A model generated the notes under the pieces. The model saw nothing but the letters and a program-made list of their open reading frames with translations, searched no databases and had not been told where the DNA came from. The position numbers were made by a program, and so were the translations under genes. Shown here in pieces: positions 1-5,305 of a stretch of DNA of 5,887 bases (positions within the stretch are counted from its first letter, which is position 1; each line of letters opens with the position of its first letter). This DNA comes from Rhodocyclaceae bacterium (lineage in GTDB: Bacteria; Pseudomonadota; Gammaproteobacteria; Burkholderiales; Rhodocyclaceae): the NCBI GenBank assembly GCA_025361105.1, contig JANYAW010000150.1, forward strand, positions 1-5,887, written 5' to 3'.

Positions 1-249
1 CGCAAAACGCTGGTGCAGCTTGTACCGATGGCAGTAGCGGCAAAGGACGTAGCAAGCTGGCTCTACCCAAATGTATGGGAGGCTATAGTCTTCACCGTGA
101 TACTCAACCTCTGCCTTCGGGTCTGGGTCGCCGCACAAAGCGCATGGTCCCAACGCTGGTTTCACCTCGCCATTGGCAATCAGACGATTCATGACCTTGA
201 GGTTTGTTTCTCGCTCTTCCCAACTGTAGCCGTTATAGGAGTTGCCCAC
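1..249 (-). CDS. Small HNH-like zinc-binding protein, partial (3' end beyond window)
   Basis: This is a minus-strand gene whose 3' end lies outside the window; 83 codons are visible without a stop. I place the start at GTG (249-247) because a purine-rich Shine-Dalgarno stretch (GGGGGAG) sits 7 bases upstream; an ATG in another frame 3 bases upstream soon meets a stop. The protein opens GNSYNGYSWEERE and carries CALC at residues 36-39 and LCRYCHRYK at 69-77. The two CxxC pairs, with a His directly after the last Cys, look like the zinc-binding treble-clef fold of HNH-type proteins. The catalytic part of an HNH nuclease cannot be confirmed from the visible segment, so nuclease activity is not claimed. 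The frame stays open upstream to an ATG at 351, but those residues look non-coding. It is divergent from the main gene run and is not part of it. I am fairly sure it is a real gene; its role is unknown. Confidence 0.7.
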   Translation of the reverse strand, partial: MGNSYNGYSWEERETNLKVMNRLIANGEVKPALGPCALCGDPDPKAEVEYHGEDYSLPYIWVEPACYVLCRYCHRYKLHQRFA

Positions 250-364
250 GCCATTTCTCCCCCTTTCCGCAGCAAATGCCGCGAATCTGTAAAAAGAGGA
301 TAGCGTAAATGTAGACAGTTGTCTGAGGACGTAAAACGAAGGAATCCTCATCCTCCAACCTGAC

Positions 365-418
365 GAATAATAGGGGACGGAATAATAGGGGACGCACCAC
401 GGTTCCCCCTGTTATTCC
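365..418. repeat. Tandem plus inverted repeat block (REP-like)
   Basis: The 15-mer GAATAATAGGGGACG occurs twice in direct tandem (365-379 and 380-394). The second copy then forms an inverted repeat with 406-418: GGAATAATAGGGG (379-391) pairs with CCCCTGTTATTCC over 13 positions including one G-T pair, leaving a 14-base loop that contains CACCACGG. The TAGGGGAC...CCACG pattern resembles repeats that accompany REP-associated IS200-like transposases in proteobacteria. That link is from memory and not shown here, since no transposase is in the window. The block falls exactly where the Ada-like stub at 419-493 stops, so it may mark an old insertion or deletion junction. Confidence 0.65.
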
Positions 419-493
419 ATGCTCATGCAGATAATCAATCGACGCCGCGATGAGTTGATATTGAGCGAGATTGGGGTTTGGATTTGAGTTCAT
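419..493 (-). pseudogene. 5' stub of an Ada/AraC-type methyltransferase-regulator gene
   Basis: Read on the minus strand from ATG (493-491), 25 codons give a peptide beginning MNSNPNPNLAQYQLIAASID and ending YLHEH. The pattern YxLIAxxIDYLxxH resembles the first helix of the AraC-type DNA-binding domain at the start of short Ada-like methylated-DNA-protein cysteine methyltransferases. The expected continuation (second helix, HTH and catalytic PCHR-type motif) is absent. After HEH the frame runs straight into the repeat at 365-418 and reads repeat-derived residues for about 60 more codons. No Shine-Dalgarno is present, but an AT-rich TAAATT lies 7 bases upstream of the ATG. I read it as a truncated remnant. 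The family call rests on a short stretch and could be wrong; the open frame could also be chance. Confidence 0.4.
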
Positions 494-561
494 GGCAAGC
501 AATTTAGTCCGCGAAACAAACTCTCGCCACACGATTCTTGCGCTTTGATTTTTCAATATTT

Positions 562-598
562 TGACGGCGTGTTACCAGCACCAACTGGTGAATTTGAA
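562..598 (+). repeat. Segment similar to the 5' end of scpA
   Basis: The 15-mer ACCAGCACCAACTGG at 574-588 recurs exactly at 2625-2639 inside scpA. The similarity extends on both sides: TGACGGC (562-568) matches 2607-2613, separated from the core by a spacer 6 bases shorter here. Read in the corresponding frame, this copy gives DGVLPAPTGEF against DGGGVSPAPTGEI in ScpA. Two differences (GGT/GGC, GAA/GAG) are synonymous and the length difference is two whole codons. This suggests shared coding ancestry, such as a duplicated scpA fragment, but the match is short and could be chance or a small dispersed repeat. Confidence 0.4.
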
Positions 599-652
599 CC
601 ATCCGTTTTCTCAAGACACCTTGCTCCAAGGCTGGCACTTCGGCAATTCGGG

Positions 653-672
653 ATTCCCGCCTGCGCGGGAAT
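653..672. repeat. dRS3-like palindromic repeat
   Basis: ATTCCCGCCTGCGCGGGAAT fits the pattern ATTCCC-N8-GGGAAT known as dRS3 in Neisseria, and similar elements are scattered through many proteobacterial genomes. ATTCCCGC (653-660) pairs perfectly with GCGGGAAT (665-672) around a CTGC loop. No run of T follows, so it is not an intrinsic terminator. Confidence 0.7.
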
Positions 673-715
673 GACGAGACTTGTAGCTTCGATCAGGCCT
701 TGCGCACACCTGCTC

Positions 716-724
716 TGCTAGAAT
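716..724 (+). promoter_or_regulatory. Extended -10 promoter for the site-2 protease/trpS/scpAB run
   Basis: TGCTAGAAT combines a TG extension (716-717) with a 5-of-6 match to TATAAT (719-724). No convincing -35 lies 16-18 bases upstream. Transcription would begin near 731, only about five bases before the ATG at 736, so the transcript would be nearly leaderless. This fits the absence of any Shine-Dalgarno there. Confidence 0.5.
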
Positions 725-735
725 TCACCTCCTCC

Positions 736-1380
736 ATGAACGCAATCCAGACGCTGGCGATTTCCGCCTTGCCGGTTATTTTCGCCATCACCCTGCACGA
801 GGCAGCGCATGGCTACGTTGCACGCCATTTTGGTGATCCGACGGCTTGGCAGCTGGGGCGTATCAGCTTGAATCCTTTGCGGCATATTGATCCGGTGGGT
901 ACGGTGTTGGTGCCGGCAATGATTTTGCTGGTGTCATCCGGCGCGCTGCTGTTTGGTTGGGCAAAGCCGGTGCCGGTGAATTTTGGTCGGCTGCGTCGCC
1001 CCAAGCAGGACATGTTGTGGGTGGCGGCTGCCGGGCCAGGAGCGAATTTACTGATGGCACTGGGCTGGGGCTTGCTGTTGAAACTTGTTATCGTTAGTCC
1101 CGAATTTGCCTATGCAGAAGCGCTGGCGGAAATGGCCAGAGTCGGGATACAAATCAATGGCGTTTTGATGATGCTCAACTTGCTGCCCCTGCCACCGCTG
1201 GATGGCGGGCGGATTGCGGTCAGTTTGCTGCCGGGCAGGGCGGCTTGGCAGTTCGCGCAGCTTGAACGCTTTGGTTTGCCGATAATGTTGCTGCTATTGT
1301 TCACTCACGTGCTTGATGGCATCTTGCACCCGCTCTTGAATCTGTTCTATTTTCTTATTTCTGCACTCTTCGGTTTCTAA
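736..1380 (+). CDS. Site-2 protease family (M50) membrane metalloprotease
   Basis: This encodes a polytopic inner-membrane zinc protease of 214 residues. HEAAH at residues 21-25 lies inside the first hydrophobic segment and supplies two His ligands and the catalytic Glu. LPLPPLDGGR (150-159) carries the third, Asp ligand (D156), and NPLRHIDPVGT (46-56) is also typical. Hydrophobic segments near 4-24, 54-75, 93-120, 137-152 and 185-214 make it almost entirely membrane-embedded. No PDZ domain is present, unlike RseP, so it belongs to the short M50 group whose substrates are mostly unknown. I chose ATG 736 over the in-frame TTG at 700 because the family starts just before the first membrane helix and the promoter lies between them. 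It ends one base before trpS, so the two are probably co-transcribed. The family call is firm; the substrate is unknown. Confidence 0.9.
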   Translation: MNAIQTLAISALPVIFAITLHEAAHGYVARHFGDPTAWQLGRISLNPLRHIDPVGTVLVPAMILLVSSGALLFGWAKPVPVNFGRLRRPKQDMLWVAAAGPGANLLMALGWGLLLKLVIVSPEFAYAEALAEMARVGIQINGVLMMLNLLPLPPLDGGRIAVSLLPGRAAWQFAQLERFGLPIMLLLLFTHVLDGILHPLLNLFYFLISALFGF

Positions 1381-1381
1381 T

Positions 1382-2584
1382 ATGTACGCTGAAAAAGTTC
1401 TCTCCGGCATGCGCCCTACCGGGCGTTTGCATCTTGGTCACTATCACGGCGTGTTGGTCAATTGGATCAAGTTGCAGCACGAATTCCCCTGTCTGTTTTT
1501 TGTCGCGGATTGGCATGCTTTGACCACCGCTTATGACGAGCCGGGAACGATTGCCGAGAGCACACGCGAGATGGTAATTGACTGGCTGGCGGCGGGTGTC
1601 GATCCGGCGCAGGCAACGATTTTCATACAGTCGAAAGTTCCCGAGCATGCCGAGCTGCATTTGTTACTCTCGATGATGACGCCGCTGGGCTGGCTGGAAC
1701 GGGTGCCGACCTACAAGGATCAGCAGGAGAAAATGGAGCACAAAGATTTATCGACCTATGGCTTCCTTGGCTATCCACTGCTGCAGGCTGCTGACATTTT
1801 GATTTACCGCGCTGACAAGGTGCCGGTTGGCGAGGATCAAGTGCCGCACATTGAATTCACTCGCGAAATTGCCCGTCGTTTCAATCACCTCTATGGTCGC
1901 GAATCCGGCTTTGAAGACAAGGCGCGTGCGGCGATGAAGAAGCTAGGTGGTAAGCGCGCCAAGCTGTATGACGAACTGCGAATTCGCTTTCAGGAAAAAG
2001 GTGAAGAGGATGCGATTGAACAAGCGCATGCATTGCTCGATGAAGCGCAAAGCCTGTCGCACGGCGACCGCGAGCGCTTGTTTGGCTACCTGGAAGGTGG
2101 CGGCAAAATGATTCTGGTCGAGCCGGATGCCTTGCTCACGCCGGCGTCGCACATGCCGGGACTGGACGGCCAGAAAATGTCCAAGTCCTACGGCAACACC
2201 ATCATGTTGCGTGAAGACGCGGAGACGGTGACCAAGAAAATCCGCACTATGCAAACCGATCCGCAACGTGTGCGGCGCACTGATCCGGGCGATCCGGAAA
2301 AATGTCCGGTGTGGCAGTTCCACCAGATTTATTCCACGCCGGAAGTGAAGACCTGGGTGCAAAACGGTTGTCGCACTGCCGGCATAGGGTGCCTTGAATG
2401 CAAACAGCCGGTAATCGACGCAGTGCTCAAGGAACAACAGCCGATGATAGAGCGGGCACAGATGTACACCGAGGACCCGCAACTGGTGCGCAATATCATC
2501 GCCGATGGTTGCGAAAATGCCCGCAAGCTGGCGCAGGAAACCATGCGCGATGTGCGCGAGGCAATAGGGCTGGATCATTTATGA
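1382..2584 (+). CDS. trpS: Tryptophan--tRNA ligase
   Basis: This cytoplasmic class I aminoacyl-tRNA synthetase joins Trp to tRNA-Trp using ATP. The HIGH signature appears as HLGH (17-20) after GMRPTGR, and KMSKS is intact at 265-269. The protein has 400 residues, against about 334 in E. coli. Most of the difference is an insert of roughly 65 residues (about 178-245, charged and helical) between the RFNHLYG segment and the KMSKS region. The C-terminal part has GIGCLECKQPVIDAVL, typical of this longer proteobacterial form. ATG 1382 is one base after the previous stop and has no clear Shine-Dalgarno, so translation is probably coupled to the upstream gene. The stop overlaps the scpA start (ATGA, 2581-2584). 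No key residue is missing. Confidence 0.97.
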   Translation: MYAEKVLSGMRPTGRLHLGHYHGVLVNWIKLQHEFPCLFFVADWHALTTAYDEPGTIAESTREMVIDWLAAGVDPAQATIFIQSKVPEHAELHLLLSMMTPLGWLERVPTYKDQQEKMEHKDLSTYGFLGYPLLQAADILIYRADKVPVGEDQVPHIEFTREIARRFNHLYGRESGFEDKARAAMKKLGGKRAKLYDELRIRFQEKGEEDAIEQAHALLDEAQSLSHGDRERLFGYLEGGGKMILVEPDALLTPASHMPGLDGQKMSKSYGNTIMLREDAETVTKKIRTMQTDPQRVRRTDPGDPEKCPVWQFHQIYSTPEVKTWVQNGCRTAGIGCLECKQPVIDAVLKEQQPMIERAQMYTEDPQLVRNIIADGCENARKLAQETMRDVREAIGLDHL

Positions 2585-3435
2585 GCGTAGTGGAAATCGC
2601 GTTGGCTGACGGCGGCGGTGTGTCACCAGCACCAACTGGCGAGATTGCCGCGCACGCGCCAGGGCCACGCGTTTACGGCGAATTGCTCGCGCAAATGCCG
2701 CGCGATTTATACATTCCGCCGGATGCGCTGGAAATCATTCTGGATTCGTTTGAAGGCCCGCTGGATCTTTTGTTGTATCTGATACGCAAAGCCAACATCA
2801 GCATTCTGGATATTCCGATGGCGGCGCTGACCGCGCAATATCTGGTTTATGTCGAAGCCATGCGCACCACCAATTTGGAATTGGCGGCGGAATATTTGTT
2901 GATGGCAGCGATGCTGATCGAAATCAAATCACGCATGCTGCTACCGCGTCCGCCCAAGGCCGAAGGTGCCGAAGCGGAAGACCCGCGCGCTGAGCTGGTG
3001 CGCCGCTTGATTGAATATGAGCGCATGAAAGCTGCTGCCGCCAAGCTCGATGAAATGCCGCAAGCCGGTCGCGATTTCCAGTGGATTAGCGTGTGGATTG
3101 CCGATCAGGTGGTTGAACGCCAACCGGAAGTCAACGTGCATGATTTGCAAGTTGCGTGGCTCACGCTGATGAAGCAAGCCAAAGTCCGCCAGCATCACAA
3201 AATCAATCGCGAAGAACTTTCGGTGCGCGAACACATGACTTTGATGTTGCGAAAACTACAAGGTCGCGGCTACGTGTTGTTTGAAAATTTATTCGACGTG
3301 TCGCTCGGCGCGTCTGGACTGGTGGTGGGTTTTTTAGCGGTGCTCGAGCTGGCGCGTGAAGCGATGGTCGAGCTGACTCAAACCGAGGCGCTGGCGCCTA
3401 TTTATGTGAAGATTCCTGATGCTGCAACTGTCTAA
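2581..3435 (+). CDS. scpA: Segregation and condensation protein A (kleisin)
   Basis: ScpA is the kleisin subunit that bridges the SMC heads and binds ScpB in the chromosome-organising SMC-ScpAB complex. The 284-residue product starts with about 45 poorly conserved residues. The N-terminal kleisin domain follows (FEGPLDLLLYLI at 57-68, then NISILDIP), then an EYLLMAAMLIEIKSRMLLP segment (104-122), a charged linker, and a C-terminal winged-helix part ending GFLAVLELAREAMVELTQ...PIYV. ATG 2581 was chosen because it overlaps the trpS stop as ATGA, the usual coupled arrangement. The frame is open further back to 2398, but that part lies inside trpS and has no kleisin character. The N-terminal extension contains the SPAPTG segment that is echoed at 562-598. 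The 3' end overlaps scpB by 17 bases, as expected for two subunits made together. Confidence 0.95.
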   Translation: MSVVEIALADGGGVSPAPTGEIAAHAPGPRVYGELLAQMPRDLYIPPDALEIILDSFEGPLDLLLYLIRKANISILDIPMAALTAQYLVYVEAMRTTNLELAAEYLLMAAMLIEIKSRMLLPRPPKAEGAEAEDPRAELVRRLIEYERMKAAAAKLDEMPQAGRDFQWISVWIADQVVERQPEVNVHDLQVAWLTLMKQAKVRQHHKINREELSVREHMTLMLRKLQGRGYVLFENLFDVSLGASGLVVGFLAVLELAREAMVELTQTEALAPIYVKIPDAATV

Positions 3436-4177
3436 ACCCGAGGATTACAAACGCGTGCTCGAAGCGGCCTTGTTGGTCGCCAGCGAGCCATTGCAGTTAG
3501 GCGAATTGAAAAAATTATTCGACGACCCGTTCGACGACGATACATGGCGAACCCTGCTCGACGATTTGCGCCGCGATTGGCATGGGCGCGGCATTGAGTT
3601 AGTGCAGCTTTCCAGCGGTTGGCGGTTTCAAACGCGACCCGAATTTACGCCGCACCTTGATCGGCTCAAGAACGAAAAAACACCGAAATATTCGCGTGCC
3701 GTGTTGGAGACTTTAGCCATCATTGCTTATCGCCAGCCGGTCACGCGTGGCGATATCGAAGATACTCGCGGTGTCGCAGTGTCGCCGAATATTCTTAAAG
3801 TCCTCGAAGGGCGTGGCTGGATTGACGCGGTGGGTCATCGCGACGCACCAGGCCGTCCGGCACTGTATGCCACCACGCGAAAATTTTTGGATGATCTAGG
3901 TCTGCGTAGCCTGACCGAATTGCCGCCGCTTACCGAAATAGAGAGGGTCATGGATCTTGAGCAAACCACAATTCCCGAAGTCGACGCGCTCCTCGAAGTC
4001 GACGGATTCATCCCGCCCCTCATCGACGCGTTCGACGAAGCCTCCAACCAAGCGGCCGGCAGCGACAGCGTCAGCAGCGGAATCAGCGCCAACGCAAGCA
4101 ACGGCAGCAGCGCGCAGCCCGCGTTCGAACTCACCGCAAGCGCGCAAGGCGACCCCATTCCGAGCGACCCGAACTAA
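3419..4177 (+). CDS. scpB: Segregation and condensation protein B
   Basis: ScpB dimerises through tandem winged-helix domains and wraps the central part of ScpA in the SMC condensin. The 252-residue product shows the first winged helix at about 8-80 and the second at about 88-171. The conserved core is YSRAVLETLAIIAYRQPVTR (91-110), then GDIEDTRG and GRPALYATTRKFLDDLGL. Residues 172-252 form a non-conserved tail that is acidic, Ser/Ala/Asn-rich and without any Lys or Arg after residue 180. That tail is exactly where an rluB reading frame runs underneath (3957-4177), and scpB wobble use changes there: by my count 47 of 72 codons end in C and only 2 in T, against roughly a quarter each in the body. 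ATG 3419 lies inside the scpA 3' end; start and family are well supported. Confidence 0.95.
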   Translation: MLQLSKPEDYKRVLEAALLVASEPLQLGELKKLFDDPFDDDTWRTLLDDLRRDWHGRGIELVQLSSGWRFQTRPEFTPHLDRLKNEKTPKYSRAVLETLAIIAYRQPVTRGDIEDTRGVAVSPNILKVLEGRGWIDAVGHRDAPGRPALYATTRKFLDDLGLRSLTELPPLTEIERVMDLEQTTIPEVDALLEVDGFIPPLIDAFDEASNQAAGSDSVSSGISANASNGSSAQPAFELTASAQGDPIPSDPN

Positions 4178-5138
4178 CACGCGAACTGCTGACGCGCCGC
4201 TGGTCAAAGCGGTTGCCGATACCAGTCGCGCCAGTCAAAGCCTAAAGCCACGCCCCAGCACCGGCGGTCGCGGACGGGGTGAAACACCTGTGTTTGCTGA
4301 TCCGCCCAAACTGCAAAAAGCCTTGGCCGATGCCGGTCATGGCTCGCGCCGCGAATTGGAAGAATGGATCATCGCCGGGAGAGTGAGCGTCAATGGCACG
4401 CCTGCACACATCGGGCAGCGGGTTGGACCGGATGACAAAATTCGCCTCAACGGGAAACTGGTTCAACTTAAATTTTCCGCGCGCCTGCCACGCGTGTTGA
4501 TGTATCACAAGCCTGAGGGTGAGATTGTTTCCAAGGACGATCCCGAGGGTCGGCCCAGCGTATTTGCCAAATTGCCGCGTATGAAAAGCGGACGCTGGAT
4601 TTCGATTGGGCGATTGGATTTCAATTCCTGCGGTTTGTTGCTATTCACCAACGACGGTGGGCTGGCCAATCGAATGATGCATCCGCGTTATGGCATTGAT
4701 AGGGAATATGCCGTTCGTGTATTGGGTGAAGCCAGCGCAAAAATGTTGGAGCAATTGCGTGGAACCATCATGCTCGAAGACGGCCCGGCGCATTTCACTC
4801 ACTTTCTGGAATCCGGCGGCGAAGGCGCAAATCATTGGTATCGCGTCACCATCGGTGAAGGCCGCAATCGCGAAGTTCGTCGCATGTTTGAAGCGGTGGG
4901 TTTGACGGTGAGTCGCTTGATGCGGGTGCGTTACGGACCGGTAACGCTATCCCCGCGCTTGAAGCGCGGACAAGTGCGTGACTTGGAACAGATTGAAGTT
5001 GAGGCGCTCTTGAAGATACTTCCGCCAGAAATACAGCAACGATCAAAAATGGATGCAACCGCAGAATCAGCGCTAGAAACGCTCGATGGTTTTGATGCAG
5101 CCGATGATGCCGACTACTCGGCAGAGGGCGATGCGTAG
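3957..5138 (+). CDS. rluB: 23S rRNA pseudouridine(2605) synthase, RluB type
   Basis: This enzyme converts a uridine of 23S rRNA (U2605 in E. coli numbering) to pseudouridine during ribosome assembly. From TTG 3957 it has 393 residues: a basic Ser/Thr/Pro/Ala-rich extension (1-111), an S4 RNA-binding domain (KLQKALADAGHGSRRELEEW, about 118-165), then the synthase domain with the GRLD motif (catalytic D221) in GRLDFNSCGLLLFTNDG, and an acidic tail (about 365-393). E. coli RluB, about 290 residues, starts right at the S4 domain. Hence a second candidate start is GTG 4290 (282 residues), preceded by GGGGTGA at 7 bases. These are the only in-frame starts before the S4 domain. I prefer the long form because 4178-4289 has coding-like codons in this frame and scpB wobble use shifts beneath it. 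An AGAGAGGG sits about 9 bases before the TTG. The function is secure; the start is uncertain. Confidence 0.88.
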   Translation: MSKPQFPKSTRSSKSTDSSRPSSTRSTKPPTKRPAATASAAESAPTQATAAARSPRSNSPQARKATPFRATRTNTRTADAPLVKAVADTSRASQSLKPRPSTGGRGRGETPVFADPPKLQKALADAGHGSRRELEEWIIAGRVSVNGTPAHIGQRVGPDDKIRLNGKLVQLKFSARLPRVLMYHKPEGEIVSKDDPEGRPSVFAKLPRMKSGRWISIGRLDFNSCGLLLFTNDGGLANRMMHPRYGIDREYAVRVLGEASAKMLEQLRGTIMLEDGPAHFTHFLESGGEGANHWYRVTIGEGRNREVRRMFEAVGLTVSRLMRVRYGPVTLSPRLKRGQVRDLEQIEVEALLKILPPEIQQRSKMDATAESALETLDGFDAADDADYSAEGDA

Positions 5139-5204
5139 TCGGTAAGATTTTGCGAGATTCATCGACTGCAACGCTCGGCAAGCATGGCGTAGCAACGCTT
5201 GCTC

Positions 5205-5213
5205 TGATATAAT
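5205..5213 (+). promoter_or_regulatory. Extended -10 promoter of the rimP-nusA operon
   Basis: TGATATAAT combines a TG extension with a perfect TATAAT (5208-5213). The -35 position (5185-5190, TGGCGT) is poor, as is common for extended -10 promoters. Transcription would start near 5220, leaving an 85-base leader before rimP. Confidence 0.65.
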
Positions 5214-5219
5214 CGCTTT

Positions 5220-5305
5220 GTTTTGTGGTAACCAATCTCGGAAAAACGAGAGCGGGAATGGGCTTTGTGCCCATTTTTTATTTGTGGGCGATTTTACGTA
5301 AGCTG
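5220..5305 (+). promoter_or_regulatory. rimP leader with putative transcription attenuator
   Basis: The leader between the predicted start site and the rimP ATG holds two consecutive hairpins. The first is TCTCG (5236-5240) with CGAGA (5247-5251) around GAAAAA. The second is the intrinsic terminator listed separately. Downstream, TGGGC (5285-5289) could pair with GCCCA (5269-5273), the terminator's 3' arm, giving a possible competing fold, although it lies after the T run. From established knowledge, the E. coli nusA operon has terminators upstream of rimP and is autoregulated by NusA, and a rimP leader attenuator has been proposed in gammaproteobacteria. The same kind of control here is inference. 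Confidence 0.55.
5257..5279 (+). terminator. Intrinsic terminator in the rimP leader
   Basis: AATGGGC (5257-5263) pairs perfectly with GCCCATT (5269-5275) around a TTTGT loop, followed directly by a run of T (5274-5279, then ATTT). It lies downstream of the rimP promoter and upstream of rimP. It can therefore stop read-through from rluB and also attenuate rimP-nusA transcription. Confidence 0.8.

Larger units (their letters stand above)
494..735. other. Intergenic stretch between the stub and the site-2 protease
   Basis: No convincing gene is visible. It contains a segment (562-598) resembling the 5' end of scpA, a dRS3-like palindrome (653-672) and an extended -10 box (716-724), each listed separately. 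Apart from these I see no RNA gene or complete reading frame with coding character. Confidence 0.5.

Noticed and set aside
13..303. Plus-strand frame of 96 codons with hydrophobic residues
   Set aside because: It lies antisense to the zinc-site gene at 1-249, has no Shine-Dalgarno and no recognisable family, and its hydrophobicity follows from the opposite strand's codons.
313..324. AGACAGTTGTCT palindrome as an operator
   Set aside because: It is a short 5-bp arm palindrome with no partner site or matching regulator; chance is enough to explain it.
233..556. Minus-strand frame of 107 codons taken as an intact gene
   Set aside because: Only the part from 493 to 419 looks protein-like. After that it reads through the repeat and low-quality sequence, so it is treated as a stub.
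1943..2578. 211-codon minus-strand frame
   Set aside because: It lies entirely antisense to trpS, which has intact signature motifs; it is a shadow frame without recognisable domains.
2398..2580. Longer scpA start at 2398
   Set aside because: The extra 61 codons lie inside trpS and have no kleisin features; the ATGA junction at 2581 is the natural start.
3835..4207. Minus-strand frames opposite the scpB tail
   Set aside because: They follow from the C-rich wobble bases of scpB and show no start signal or family.
5178..5202. GCAAGC/GCTTGC inverted repeat as an rluB terminator
   Set aside because: The stem is only 6 bp with a 13-base loop and no T run, and it overlaps the promoter spacer.
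5225..5305. rimP start at GTG 5225
   Set aside because: It would translate the terminator hairpin and add 27 residues without RimP character.
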